Shown: positions 7,517 through 16,175, counted from the first letter of the stretch. The stretch: DNA of 47,926 nucleotides from Roseicyclus marinus (GCF_030163795.1 NZ_JASJOF010000016.1:1-47926), one strand, 5' to 3'. The notes: a model not told the origin generated them from the sequence alone. Translations and numbers: made by a program.

Positions 7517-9778
7517 CTAGCTTGCGGAGCGGCGGCTGGGCGTCTTCTTGCGCAGGCTTGCGCGTTTTTTCGCGGCTTGGCCTGCCTTGCGGCGGGGGCC
7601 TTGGCCGGGCTTGCCACGGCGGCGGGTGGGGGTGTGTTTGCCGTCGATCTCGATCAATTCGAGGACGAGGCCGCCGGTGACGGGCACGGCCTCGGCCAGT
7701 TTGACGGTGACGCGGTCGCCTATGCCGATGGTCAGGCCGGTTTCCGAGCCCATCAGGGTCTGGCTGTCGGCGTCATGGTGGAAATATTCGTTGCCCAAGG
7801 ACCGGATCGGCAGGAGGCCGTCGGCCCCGGTCTCGTCCAGCTTCACGAAAGCGCCGAAGCGCGCGACGCCCGAGATGCGGCCGGTGAAGGTGGAGCCGAT
7901 GCGGTCGGAGAGAAAAGCCGCGAGATAGCGGTCGGCGGTGTCGCGTTCGGCGGCCATGGAGCGGCGTTCGGTGTCGGAGATGTGCTTTGCGGTGGCTTCG
8001 AGCTCTTCGACCTCCTCGAGGCTGAGGCCATCCTTGCCCCAGCCATGGGCCGCGATCAGGGCGCGGTGCACGATCAGGTCGGAATAGCGCCGGATCGGCG
8101 AGGTGAAATGCGCGTAGGATTTCAGGGCGAGGCCGAAATGGCCGAAATTCTGGGGAAAGTAATAGGCCTGCTGCATGGCGCGGAGCGTGGTGATGTTGAT
8201 GAGCTCGTCGAAATCGGAGCCTTCGGCCTGCGCCAGAAGGCGGTTGAGCTGGCTGGTCTGGAGCACCTGGCCCTTGGCGAGCGAGAAGCCGGAGGCGGCC
8301 GCGACCTCGCGCAGCGCCTCGAGTTTCTCGGGGGCGGGTTCCTCGTGGACGCGGAAGAGAAGGGGCTGGCGTTTCGCGATCAGTTCCTCGGCGGCGGCGA
8401 CATTGGCCAGAACCATGAATTCCTCGATCAGCCGGTGGGCATCGAGACGGTCCTTGAAGGCGACGGAGGTGACCTCCCCCTCGTCGCTCAGTTCGATCCG
8501 GCGTTCGGGCAGGTCGAGGTCGAGCGGTTGGCGGCGCTGGCGGGCCGCGACAAGCGCCTCGTAAGCGGCATAGAGGGGGGTGATGACGGCGTCGGCCAGC
8601 GGCGCGGTCTTGGCGTCGGGATTGCCGTCGCGGGCGGCCTGAACCTGCTGGTATTCGAGGGAGGCGATTGAGCGCATCATGCCGCGCACGAAGCGGTGCG
8701 AGATCTTGGTGCCATCGGCGCTGATGACCATGCGCACGGCAAGGCAGGCGCGCGGCACGCCTTCGTGGAGCGAGCACAGATCGCCCGAAAGACGGTCGGG
8801 CAGCATGGGCACGACACGGTCGGGGAAATAGGTGGAATTGCCGCGTTTGCGGGCCTCGCGATCCAGCGCGGAGCCGGGGCGGACGTAATGGGCGACATCG
8901 GCGATGGCGACCCAGATGACATGGCCGCCGGGGTTTTTCGGATCGTCGTCGGGATGGGCGAGGCAGGCATCGTCGCGGTCACGGGCATCGGCGGGGTCGA
9001 TGGTGACGAGGGGCATGTCGCGCAGATCGGTCCGTCCGTCGAGACCGGCGGGTTTGGCGGCATCGGCTTCGGCGATGGCGGCATCGGGGAAAGCGTCGGG
9101 AATGGCGTGTTCTGCGATGGCGATCAGGCTGACGGCGCGCGGCGCGCCGGGATCGCCCAGACGGGTGACGATGCGCGCGCGCGGGTTTCCCATGCGGGCC
9201 TTTGGGCCGATCTGTTCGGCCTCGACCAGTTCGCCGTCGCGCGCGCCATGGGTGTCACCGGGGCGCACGGTCCAGTCGCGGTCCGAGCCCTTGGAGATCG
9301 GCAGGATGCGCCCACCCTCGGCCCCCTTGCGGAAGATGCCAAGGACGCGCTGCGGATTGGTGCCGATCTTGCGGATCAGGCGGGCGACATAGTGGTGATC
9401 CTCGCCCTCGGTTTCCTGCAGACGGGCGAGGATGCGGTCGCCCTGCCCCAGTGCGGGATCGGTGGCGCGGGCGAGAAAGAGGATTTTCGGCTCTGGCCCG
9501 TCGCCCTGCCATTCGAGCGGGCGGGCAAAGACATCGCCCAGATCGTCGGGGGCCGTGACCTGAAGCACGGCAACGGGGGGCAGCTTGTCCGGGTCGCGGT
9601 AGGTCTTGCCCTTTTTCTCGACGAGGCCCTCGGCCTCCAGATCCTTGAGGATGCGCTTGAGGTCGATGCGGTCGGCACCCTTGATGCCGAAAGCCTTGGC
9701 GATGTCGCGCTTGGACGTCGCATGGGGGTTTTCGGCGATCCATGTGCGGATCTGGTCTTTGGTGGGGATCATGGCCAT
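7517..9778 (-). CDS. rnr: Ribonuclease R
   Basis: A 753-residue 3'-5' exoribonuclease that degrades structured RNA. Domain order is: N-terminal winged helix (about 1-65), cold-shock-like OB folds, RNB catalytic domain (about 245-580) with the acidic cluster IDPADARDRDDA, and an S1 domain (about 630-715, FTGRISGVARFGAFVKL). It ends in a Lys/Arg-rich tail (RRRGKPGQGPRRKAGQ onward) typical of RNase R. The start could be ATG 9778 or ATG 9772 (MIPTKDQ); neither has a strong ribosome-binding site. dapE lies upstream in the same direction, separated by 169 bases that hold an intergenic repeat, so a separate promoter is likely. Confidence 0.95.
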   Translation of the reverse strand: MAMIPTKDQIRTWIAENPHATSKRDIAKAFGIKGADRIDLKRILKDLEAEGLVEKKGKTYRDPDKLPPVAVLQVTAPDDLGDVFARPLEWQGDGPEPKILFLARATDPALGQGDRILARLQETEGEDHHYVARLIRKIGTNPQRVLGIFRKGAEGGRILPISKGSDRDWTVRPGDTHGARDGELVEAEQIGPKARMGNPRARIVTRLGDPGAPRAVSLIAIAEHAIPDAFPDAAIAEADAAKPAGLDGRTDLRDMPLVTIDPADARDRDDACLAHPDDDPKNPGGHVIWVAIADVAHYVRPGSALDREARKRGNSTYFPDRVVPMLPDRLSGDLCSLHEGVPRACLAVRMVISADGTKISHRFVRGMMRSIASLEYQQVQAARDGNPDAKTAPLADAVITPLYAAYEALVAARQRRQPLDLDLPERRIELSDEGEVTSVAFKDRLDAHRLIEEFMVLANVAAAEELIAKRQPLLFRVHEEPAPEKLEALREVAAASGFSLAKGQVLQTSQLNRLLAQAEGSDFDELINITTLRAMQQAYYFPQNFGHFGLALKSYAHFTSPIRRYSDLIVHRALIAAHGWGKDGLSLEEVEELEATAKHISDTERRSMAAERDTADRYLAAFLSDRIGSTFTGRISGVARFGAFVKLDETGADGLLPIRSLGNEYFHHDADSQTLMGSETGLTIGIGDRVTVKLAEAVPVTGGLVLELIEIDGKHTPTRRRGKPGQGPRRKAGQAAKKRASLRKKTPSRRSAS

Positions 9779-9865
9779 GGGATTGGCCTAGCATGGCCCG
9801 TCGAAGGCGTCATGGGGGAATTGGGGGGCGTCGTGACGGTGACCCGTGCGGGAGCCTCCCCTCTC

Positions 9866-9924
9866 AGCGGCAAAGCCGCTTGTCGGGCAATGGGCGGGAG
9901 TTTTTTGGCCAAGATGAAGGGGGG
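9866..9924 (+). repeat. Interspersed intergenic repeat, copy 2
   Basis: The hairpin AGCGGC-AAA-GCCGCT (9866-9880) is followed by GGGCGGGAG, TTTTTT and the core GGCCAAGATGAAGGGGG, ending at 9924. The core matches copy 1 (1014-1042) except for about one substitution and one base of T-run length. The upstream hairpins differ in sequence but sit in the same relative place. It lies between rnr and dapE, both on the minus strand, so its orientation is opposite to that of the flanking genes. Confidence 0.7.
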
Positions 9925-9947
9925 CGCGCGTTAACCTTGATGAGGGG

Positions 9948-11099
9948 TTAACGCTGTGGGGCGAAGTATTCGGTGAGCATGCGCGTGTAGATGCGTTTGA
10001 GGTCGTGGATATCCTGGGTCCAGACGCGTTCGTCGACCTCGTGCATGCGGTGGCCGACGAGGCCGAATTCCACGACCGGGCAATGATCCTTGACGAAGCG
10101 GGCATCGGACGTGCCGCCCGTGGTCGAGAGCACGGGGGATTGGTTGGTTTCCTGCCCGATGGCGCGGCGCACGAGATCGGACAGCGGGCCCGGAGGGGTC
10201 AGGAAGGCCTCGCCCGAGATCTGGGTTTCCATGTCGATCTTGGTGCCCGTCGCCTCGGTCACGGCCTGCGCCTCGGCGCGGAGCCAGTCGGTGAGCGTCT
10301 GGCCCGTGTGCAGCTCGTTGAAGCGGATGTTCACCGTCATGCGGGTGCGCGCGGGGATGACGTTGGAGGCCGCGTTGCCGGTGTCGATCGTGGTGACCGA
10401 GATGGTCGAGGCGTCGAAATGATCGGTGCCCTCGTCAAGCTGGTGGGTCGAGAGCCGGTGCGCCAGCAGCGCCACGGCGGGCATCGGGTTCAGCGCCTTG
10501 TGGAGATAGGCGGAGTGACCCTGTTTTCCCGTCACAGTGAAGCGCGCGGTCATGGAGCCGCGGCGGCCGATCTTGACCATGTCGCCGATGTGTTCGACCG
10601 AGGTGGGCTCGCCCACGATGCAGATGTCCATCGCCTCGCCATTGGCCTGCATCCAGTCGAGGATCGCGATGGTGCCGTCGCGGCCCGGCCCCTCTTCGTC
10701 GCCGGTGATGGTGAGCACGATCGCGCCATCGGGGGGTGTTGCGGCGACAAAGTCGATGGCGGCGGCGGCAAAGGCCGCGACGCCTGATTTCATGTCGGTC
10801 GCACCCCGCCCGTAGAGCCAGCCGTCTTCTTCATGGGCGGAGAAGGGCGGATGGGTCCAGGCGGCCTCGTCGCCCACGGGGACGACATCGGTATGGCCGT
10901 TGAAGCCGAAGCTTTTCGCCGCCCCCTTGGCCCCCCAGCGGGCGAAGAGATTGGGGGTATCGCCCCGGTCGACGCGGCTGCAGCTGAAACCGGCCTGTTC
11001 CAGAAGATCCTGAAGTAGCTGGAGCGCGCCGCCTTCCTCGGGGGTGACCGAGGGGCAGCGGACGAGATCGGCGGTCAGGCGGGCGGGGTCGAGGGGCAT
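9948..11099 (-). CDS. dapE: Succinyl-diaminopimelate desuccinylase
   Basis: A 383-residue M20-family di-zinc hydrolase that converts N-succinyl-LL-diaminopimelate to LL-diaminopimelate and succinate. Metal and catalytic motifs are present: FNGHTDVVP (His69, Asp71), [10 protein letters not shown] (Asp102), the TGDEEG general-base segment, and the C-terminal [17 protein letters not shown] [10 protein letters not shown] with a late metal histidine in [12 protein letters not shown]. The ATG at 11099 has GGAG nine bases upstream; longer in-frame forms lack family similarity. DapE acts two steps after DapD and just before DapF, both also in this window. It is divergent from the Hint gene pair across 281 bases in which I see no other gene. 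Confidence 0.95.
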   Translation of the reverse strand: MPLDPARLTADLVRCPSVTPEEGGALQLLQDLLEQAGFSCSRVDRGDTPNLFARWGAKGAAKSFGFNGHTDVVPVGDEAAWTHPPFSAHEEDGWLYGRGATDMKSGVAAFAAAAIDFVAATPPDGAIVLTITGDEEGPGRDGTIAILDWMQANGEAMDICIVGEPTSVEHIGDMVKIGRRGSMTARFTVTGKQGHSAYLHKALNPMPAVALLAHRLSTHQLDEGTDHFDASTISVTTIDTGNAASNVIPARTRMTVNIRFNELHTGQTLTDWLRAEAQAVTEATGTKIDMETQISGEAFLTPPGPLSDLVRRAIGQETNQSPVLSTTGGTSDARFVKDHCPVVEFGLVGHRMHEVDERVWTQDIHDLKRIYTRMLTEYFAPQR

Positions 11100-11380
11100 G
11101 GGGCAGGCTCCGTCCGGGATGTGTCCGGGGTTTTTCCTTGGGTAACGCTGTGGCGGCGAAGGCACAATGGGGCGCGCTGCGATCCGGGCCGGTCATCAAT
11201 GCGTTACGATGGAGGCCCGCGGATGGTATCGTTCTTGCAAAGAAAACAATGCCGGGGCAGGCAGCGGCACAAGCCGCATCGATGCAGGACCGACGGGACG
11301 TGGGCCTAACGGGGCACGCGGCCTTCAGCTTTGCATCACCATGGTCGAGCACCCGGCACCTCGAGAGGTGGGCAAGGGTC

Positions 11381-12967
11381 ATGGCCGTCGGTCAGGAATT
11401 AACCATAAATTCCAATGCATCCGCGATGCAGATGGCGGAGACGATCTTCGGCCCGGGCGTCACCGTGCAGAGCGCGAGCTATTCCGGCGACCGGGTGTCT
11501 TCGGGCATCTACTCCAACGGCGACAGCATCACGCCCGGTGTCACGCCGTCGGACAGCGGGGTCATCCTGACGACCGGACGGGTGCAGAATTTCACCCAAG
11601 GGTCGGGCGACCCGAACCGCAGCGCCAGCACGTCCTACAATTCGTCGGGGCAGAACGACAATGCGCAGTTCAACGCATTGGTCGGAGGCCGGACCTACGA
11701 CGCGGCGATCCTGACGACGAATTTCATTCCCACAACCGATATGCTGACGATCCAGTTCGTCTTCGCCTCGGAGGAATACCCGGAATTCTCGGGGTCGATC
11801 TACAACGACGCGGTGGGCGTCTGGATCAACGGGCAGGTCGTGACCTCGCCCGTGGTGAACATCGCGCAGATCAATTCGATCAACCAAAGCGAGAACGAGA
11901 CGCTTTTCGTCAACAACACCGGGGATGCGTACAACACCGAGATGGACGGGTTCACCGTGACGCTGTCGCTGTTGATCCCGGTGAACATCGGGGTGTTGAA
12001 CACGCTGACCATCGGCATCGCGGATGTGGCGGATTCAGGCTATGACAGCGCCGTCCTGATCGCGGCGAACTCGGTTCAGGGGGAGTTCATCGCCCAAGAC
12101 GACACGATCACCCTGAACGAGTTGCAGGTCGCGCAGATCGACGTTCTGGCCAATGACGGGAACGGCGTCGGGGTCGCGGTCATCACCCATATCAACGGGA
12201 TCGCGGTGGGCGTGGGCGATACGGTGACCCTGTCGAACGGGCACCAGATCACGCTGATGGCGGACGGCACGTTGCAGATCGTGCCGCCGGGCAGCTACGT
12301 CAACCTGAGCGGGCCGGTCACGGCGAATTTCAGCTACACGGCGCAATCGGCGTCGGGGATCACGGACACGGCCTTTGTTTCGGTCACGACGGTGCCCTGT
12401 TTCACGCCGGGCACGCGGATCCGGACGGATCGCGGAGAGGTTCCGGTGGAGACGCTCAAGCCGGGCGATCTGGTCAAGACGCGCGATCACGGGTTCCAGC
12501 CGGTCCGCTGGATCGGCGAGCGCCGGGTCGCCGCGGAGGGCGCATATGCGCCCGTGGCGATCGAGGCGGGCGTTTTCGGACATCACCGGCGGCTGGTCGT
12601 GTCGCAGCAGCACCGGATCTTGCTGACGCATTGGATGGCGGAACTCCTGTTCGGGGAGGACGAGGTTCTGGTGGCGGCGCGCGACCTTGTGAACGGATGC
12701 TCGGTGCGGCTCTTGGACGGCGGAGAGGTGACTTATGTGCATCTGCTGTTCGATCAGCACGAGATCGTCTGGTCGGAGGGGTTGCTGACCGAAAGCTTCC
12801 TGCCCGGGCCGACGGTGATGTCGGGGATGGAGGCGGCGTGCCGTGCCGAGGTGCTGGAGCTGTTCCCCGGGATCGATGCGGCGACCCACGAGGGTTACGG
12901 ACCGGCGGCGCGGGCGGCGTTGCGGGGCTATGAGGGGCAGATGCTGCGGGGCGTTGCCGTCGCATGA
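11381..12967 (+). CDS. Choice-of-anchor-L / Hint domain protein
   Basis: A 528-residue protein that begins without a classical signal peptide (MAVGQELTINSNASAMQMAE). Residues 1-230 resemble the choice-of-anchor-L family, with PGVTVQSASYSGD and FVFASEEYPEF. Residues 230-335 look like a beta-sandwich linker with an LANDGNG motif. The Hint domain (Hint_2 type) starts at Cys340 in PCFTPGTRIRTDRGEVPVE, followed by VSQQHRILLTH and HEIVWSEGLLTESFLPG. Such proteins are usually secreted by type I export in this group, and Hint domains can self-cleave at the N-terminal Cys; both are inference here. ATG 11381 has AAGGG just upstream. The stop overlaps the next gene by ATGA. Confidence 0.83.
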   Translation: MAVGQELTINSNASAMQMAETIFGPGVTVQSASYSGDRVSSGIYSNGDSITPGVTPSDSGVILTTGRVQNFTQGSGDPNRSASTSYNSSGQNDNAQFNALVGGRTYDAAILTTNFIPTTDMLTIQFVFASEEYPEFSGSIYNDAVGVWINGQVVTSPVVNIAQINSINQSENETLFVNNTGDAYNTEMDGFTVTLSLLIPVNIGVLNTLTIGIADVADSGYDSAVLIAANSVQGEFIAQDDTITLNELQVAQIDVLANDGNGVGVAVITHINGIAVGVGDTVTLSNGHQITLMADGTLQIVPPGSYVNLSGPVTANFSYTAQSASGITDTAFVSVTTVPCFTPGTRIRTDRGEVPVETLKPGDLVKTRDHGFQPVRWIGERRVAAEGAYAPVAIEAGVFGHHRRLVVSQQHRILLTHWMAELLFGEDEVLVAARDLVNGCSVRLLDGGEVTYVHLLFDQHEIVWSEGLLTESFLPGPTVMSGMEAACRAEVLELFPGIDAATHEGYGPAARAALRGYEGQMLRGVAVA

Positions 12968-14049
12968 TCCGCGTTCCCGCCCCCTTGCACGGTGTTTGCG
13001 CGCGCGGTGAAGAAAGCGGCCCCGCCGAACGCTGGGCTGCGATCTGGGATGCGGGCGTTGCCGTCTTGCTGGATGCGCGGGCGACGATGGACAATCCGGG
13101 GGCGGAGATGACGCTCTGCCTCGAATTCACGGTGCCGCCGGTGTCCGTGCCGGGACCGGTGCGCCTGTGGCAGGGGCGGGCCGAGACGCGCCGGGCGGTT
13201 GCGCTCTACCGGTTGCCGGACGGGGCGTTCCGGCTGGTGCATGGCGAGATCGACGTGGTGACGATGCCCGACCTCGGGCGGCCGGGCGAGACCCTGTCGC
13301 TGCGCTATCGGACCTGTGCGCGGGGGCGGGGCGACGTGGTGGATATCGTGAACCACGACCGGCCGCAGAGGCACAGGGCGCGGGCCGGGCTGGCGGTGGC
13401 CGCGCGGCTGGACGAGATGCTGCCGCGCGACGAACGTTTTCTCCAGGTCTGTCAGGTTGCGGCGATCGCGGGCTTCGGCCTGCCGCCCACCGATCTGCCG
13501 GGCATGTCGGGGCAGGCCGTGGTGATGACCACCGAGGGGCCGCGCACCGTCGAGAGCCTGCGTGTGGGGCAGGTTCTGGTGACGGCGGCGGGCGCGCGGA
13601 TGCCATTGCGCTGGACCGAGCGGCGGCCGCGCCTTTGCCTTGGCCGGATGGCGCCGGTGCAGTTGCGCGCGCCCTATTTCGGGCTGGCGCGCGATATCTG
13701 GGTGACGCCGGAAACGCGGGTCGTGCGATCCGGTCCGGCCGTGGAATACAATTTCGGCACGGAACAGGTTCTGGTGCGGGCTGGTGACATGACCGCGAGT
13801 ACCGGGGCGCGGCGCGACCGGCGGCAGGCGCTGCGCCATGTGCATCACCTGATGCTCGACGATCATGCCTGCGTGACGGTGGACCGCTGCGGGATCGAGA
13901 CGGCGCTGTTGGCCGACGTGGTCGCGGCGGGCGATGCGAAACTGGCTGGGAAGTTGGCCGAGGTGGACCGGACGCCCTGCCTGCCGGTTCTGGACCGGGC
14001 GGGCGCGCAGGCGCTGATCGGGGTCAAGGGGCGGCGTGTGCTGGGCTGA
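12964..14049 (+). CDS. Hint-like protein lacking catalytic residues
   Basis: A 361-residue protein translationally coupled (ATGA, 12964-12967) to the Hint gene before it. Residues ~180-340 align in order with that Hint domain: SGQAVVMTTEGPRTVESLRV corresponds to the CFTPGT start, VTPETRVVRSG to VSQQHRILLTH, and HHLMLDDHACVTVDRCGIET to HEIVWSEGLLTES. The nucleophilic Cys is replaced (Gly/Gln-Ala) and the QHR histidine is Thr, so self-splicing or cleavage is not expected. The N-terminal half (1-175) is a predicted beta-rich domain (LCLEFTVPPVSVPGPVRLWQ) that resembles a carbohydrate- or sensor-type sandwich, but I cannot name it. No signal peptide is seen. Confidence 0.65.
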   Translation: MIRVPAPLHGVCARGEESGPAERWAAIWDAGVAVLLDARATMDNPGAEMTLCLEFTVPPVSVPGPVRLWQGRAETRRAVALYRLPDGAFRLVHGEIDVVTMPDLGRPGETLSLRYRTCARGRGDVVDIVNHDRPQRHRARAGLAVAARLDEMLPRDERFLQVCQVAAIAGFGLPPTDLPGMSGQAVVMTTEGPRTVESLRVGQVLVTAAGARMPLRWTERRPRLCLGRMAPVQLRAPYFGLARDIWVTPETRVVRSGPAVEYNFGTEQVLVRAGDMTASTGARRDRRQALRHVHHLMLDDHACVTVDRCGIETALLADVVAAGDAKLAGKLAEVDRTPCLPVLDRAGAQALIGVKGRRVLG

Positions 14050-14079
14050 GGCCCGGGCATTTGCCCCGGACCGGGCGGA

Positions 14080-14412
14080 TCAATCGTAGAACGCGGTCAT
14101 CTGCGCCACGATCACGGCGTTTTCGGCCATGGCGCGGTCCATCAGGGCGATTTCCTCGGCTTCGATCTCGTCGCCTGCCTCGGTCCGTTCGGCGCGGGTG
14201 CCGTGGCCGGTGACATCGAGGGGGGCGAGATCGGCCTGTTTCAGCACGGCCACGGTTTCGCGCACGGCCTCGGCCTCGTCCACGCCGGCGGCGTAACACA
14301 GGAGCGCCGCGCCCGTGGCCTTGTCGGGCAGGCCGTCGCCTGCCTTGCGGCCGACCTCGACGACGAGGGTATAGACATCGCGGGTGCGGGGCGTGGGGGT
14401 GTCTGCGCTCAT
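14080..14412 (-). CDS. Conserved hypothetical protein, small, acidic
   Basis: A 110-residue acidic, mostly helical cytosolic protein that I cannot assign to a family. It starts at ATG 14412 with GAGGGAAAG 6-9 bases upstream. Recognisable segments are RDVYTLVVEVGRKAGDGLPD and a charged helix EAGDEIEAEEIALMDRAMAE. No signal peptide, membrane segment or Cys cluster is present (one Cys). It is divergent from the Crp/Fnr-type regulator, whose promoter region it shares, and convergent with the Hint-like gene. Regulation by the neighbouring Crp-type protein is possible but unproven. Confidence 0.6.
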   Translation of the reverse strand: MSADTPTPRTRDVYTLVVEVGRKAGDGLPDKATGAALLCYAAGVDEAEAVRETVAVLKQADLAPLDVTGHGTRAERTEAGDEIEAEEIALMDRAMAENAVIVAQMTAFYD

Positions 14413-14483
14413 GGCGCTTTCCCTCGCGCGGCGGCGGCGGGCTGTCAAGCTTGTGTTGACCGGGCGGGCGAGGCGCGAAACAC

Positions 14484-14496
14484 TTGACCCTGTCAA
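14484..14496. promoter_or_regulatory. Palindrome TTGAC-CCT-GTCAA, possible Crp/Fnr-type operator
   Basis: This perfect 13-base inverted repeat lies 18 bases upstream of the Crp/Fnr-type ATG (14514). FNR-family sites read TTGAY-N4-RTCAA; this one has matching half-sites but a 3-base centre, so it would be a spacing variant. It could allow autoregulation or control of the divergent small gene. The left half also resembles a -35 box. Confidence 0.45.
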
Positions 14497-14513
14497 AATA
14501 TCAGGGGCCATCC

Positions 14514-15104
14514 ATGATCCGCCGTTTCGCCGCCCGCGCGGGCGATGTGCTGTTTCGGCCCGGCGCGGAATGTCCGGGTTTTCTGATCCTCGACAAGGGG
14601 ACGATCCGAGTGACGCTGACGGCCGCGAACGGGCGGGAGGTGGTGCTTTACCGGGTGACGGCGGGAAGCGTCTGTTTGCAGACCTTCACCTGTCTGGTGG
14701 GCGGCGCGCGCTACAGCGCCGAGGGCGTGGTTGAGGCGGATGTGGAGGGCGAGTTGGTGCCCGGCGATCAGTTTCGCGCGCGGTTGGCGCAGGACGATGC
14801 CTTTCGCGCGCTGATCTTTGACGGGGTGGCGGCGCGGTTCGGGGAATACCAGCGGCTGGTCGAGGAGGTTGCGCTGACCGGGTTCGATGCGCGGCTGGCC
14901 CGTGTGCTGTTGCGGCTGGCCGATGGGTCGGGGTTCGTCGCCGCAACCCATGCGGCGCTGGCGGCTGAAACGGCATCGGGCCGCGCCTTTGTCAGCCGAC
15001 GTCTTGCCGAGATGGCGCGCGGGGGCGGCGTGGCGCAAGAAAAGGGCGGCGTCCGCGTTTTGGACCGCGCCGCGCTGGAACGGATTGCCGCAGATATCCG
15101 GTGA
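14514..15104 (+). CDS. Crp/Fnr family transcriptional regulator
   Basis: A 196-residue protein with an N-terminal cyclic-nucleotide-binding fold (about 5-105; RAGDVLFRPGAECPGFLILD and RVTLTAANGREVVLYRV) and a C-terminal winged helix (about 135-195; VAATHAALAAETASGRAFVSRRLAEMA). The cAMP phosphate-binding Arg-Thr/Ser pair is not evident, so it probably does not bind cAMP. Cysteines occur in ECPG and in VCLQTFTC; the last pair is conspicuous and could sense thiol or sulfur species, which is speculation. ATG 14514 follows AGGGG; a TTG at 14484 is in frame but overlaps the palindrome. The YgaP-type gene lies 68 bases downstream. Confidence 0.85.
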   Translation: MIRRFAARAGDVLFRPGAECPGFLILDKGTIRVTLTAANGREVVLYRVTAGSVCLQTFTCLVGGARYSAEGVVEADVEGELVPGDQFRARLAQDDAFRALIFDGVAARFGEYQRLVEEVALTGFDARLARVLLRLADGSGFVAATHAALAAETASGRAFVSRRLAEMARGGGVAQEKGGVRVLDRAALERIAADIR

Positions 15105-15172
15105 CAAGGTCACCGTCGATCGTGGCGGGTCGTGGTAGGATCAGGTCATCGCAACAGGAAAGGAGGCATGTC

Positions 15173-15364
15173 ATGCCCCGCAACGAAGGCACCATCGACC
15201 GCGCCATCCGCATCATCGCGGGCCTTGTGCTGATCTCGCTCGTGTTCATCGGACCCCAGACCGTCTGGGGCTGGATCGGCGTTGTGCCGCTGATCACCGG
15301 GCTTGTCGGTTATTGCCCCGCCTACCGCCTGCTCGGGATCAACACCTGCGCCATGAAGTCCTGA
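15173..15364 (+). CDS. YgaP-type two-helix membrane protein (DUF2892)
   Basis: A 63-residue inner-membrane protein with two transmembrane segments (IIRIIAGLVLISLVFIG and GVVPLITGLVGYCPAYRLL) and the family signature GYCPAYRLLGINTC near the end. In E. coli YgaP this membrane hairpin is fused to a rhodanese; here it is free-standing. A strong AGGAGG site lies seven bases before the ATG at 15173. It follows the Crp/Fnr-type gene and is likely in its regulon. In related genomes such pairs sit beside sulfur-transfer or sulfide-oxidising genes; none is visible here. Confidence 0.85.
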   Translation: MPRNEGTIDRAIRIIAGLVLISLVFIGPQTVWGWIGVVPLITGLVGYCPAYRLLGINTCAMKS

Positions 15365-15374
15365 GCCGGGCCGG

Positions 15375-15413
15375 GGCCCTGCCCGCCGCATCGTTCGGGC
15401 GGCGGGTGGGGCC
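15375..15413. terminator. Long GC hairpin between convergent genes
   Basis: The stem GGCCC-(TG)-CCCGCCGC pairs with GCGGCGGG-(TG)-GGGCC around a nine-base loop. On the plus strand it is followed by GTTTA. It lies ten bases after the YgaP-type stop and two before the msrA stop, so it could end transcription in both directions, although there is no good U-tract. Confidence 0.55.
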
Positions 15414-15415
15414 GT

Positions 15416-16096
15416 TTACCCCGCGCCGCGGGGGACGAAGGGCGCATCCGCGCCCCAAAGCTGTTCGACACGTTCATCCCGTCCGCAGGCATCGCGGTAG
15501 AGCCCATAGGCCACGGATTTGCGGCGCGGACCGAAGCGGGTGAGGATCACGTCGCCCGACAGGTAATAATCCTGATGATAGGCCTCGGCCGGGTAGAAGG
15601 GCGCGGCATTGCGGACCGGCGTCACGACCTGTTGGCCCAGATCGCGGGAGGCGCGCGCCAGCGCGGCCTCCGCGGTGCGGCGGTCTTGCGCGGTTTCGAC
15701 GAAGATGGCCGAGGCGTAATTCGCGCCCCGGTCGCAGAATTGCCCGCCTGCGTCGAGCGGGTCGATCGAGCGCAGGAACAGGTGGAGAAGCTGGTCATAG
15801 GGCAGGATCGTGGCGTCATAGGTGATCTGCACCACCTCCAGATGGCCGGTGCCGCCTGCCACGACCTGATCGTAGCTCGGATCGGGAACGGTGCCGCCGG
15901 CAAAACCCGACACGACTTCGACCACGCCGGGGACGCGTTCGAAATCGGCCTCCACGCACCAGAAACAACCGCCCGCGACGACCGCCGTGCGCAGATCCTG
16001 GGCATGGGCGCGGCCCGACTGCATCGCCAGCGCGGCGAGAAGGGCGGCCGACAGGGCCAAAGCCTTGGCCGAGGTTTTGAGAGGAATGCGGGACAT
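15416..16096 (-). CDS. msrA: Peptide-methionine (S)-S-oxide reductase, exported
   Basis: A 226-residue protein that reduces methionine-S-sulfoxide in damaged proteins. The start at ATG 16096 (GGAGATGCC upstream) gives a clear signal peptide ([21 protein letters not shown]), so it should act in the periplasm rather than the cytosol. Catalytic Cys44 lies in GGCFWC, with the downstream FDPLDAxGQFxDRG-like segment [16 protein letters not shown] conserved and possible resolving Cys residues in QFCD and DACGRD. Exported MsrA needs an electron donor from the periplasm; the CcdA/thioredoxin pair at 21854-22992 could serve, which is inference. Confidence 0.92.
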   Translation of the reverse strand: MSRIPLKTSAKALALSAALLAALAMQSGRAHAQDLRTAVVAGGCFWCVEADFERVPGVVEVVSGFAGGTVPDPSYDQVVAGGTGHLEVVQITYDATILPYDQLLHLFLRSIDPLDAGGQFCDRGANYASAIFVETAQDRRTAEAALARASRDLGQQVVTPVRNAAPFYPAEAYHQDYYLSGDVILTRFGPRRKSVAYGLYRDACGRDERVEQLWGADAPFVPRGAG

Positions 16097-16150
16097 GGCA
16101 TCTCCTTTCCGAGCGAATGAGCCAAGGATAGCGGGTGGGCCTCGGGCGCA

Positions 16151-16175
16151 ACGCAAGCTTGCGTGAGCTCACGCA
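16151..16175. promoter_or_regulatory. Overlapping perfect palindromes in the msrA/sulfotransferase promoter region
   Basis: ACGCAAGCTTGCGT (16151-16164) and TGCGTGAGCTCACGCA (16160-16175) are both perfect and share five bases. They lie 55 bases upstream of msrA and 65 bases upstream of the divergent sulfotransferase-like gene. Neither is followed by a T-run, so an operator is more likely than a terminator. The regulator is unknown. Confidence 0.5.

Noticed and set aside
9779-9947. Intrinsic terminator for dapE
   Set aside because: The hairpin and T-run are in the plus direction, opposite to dapE and rnr; on the minus strand there is no hairpin followed by a T-run.
11138-11380. N-terminal extension of the Hint protein by 81 residues
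   Set aside because: The extension lacks similarity to the family, while ATG 11381 has a ribosome-binding site and gives the usual start of the choice-of-anchor-L domain.
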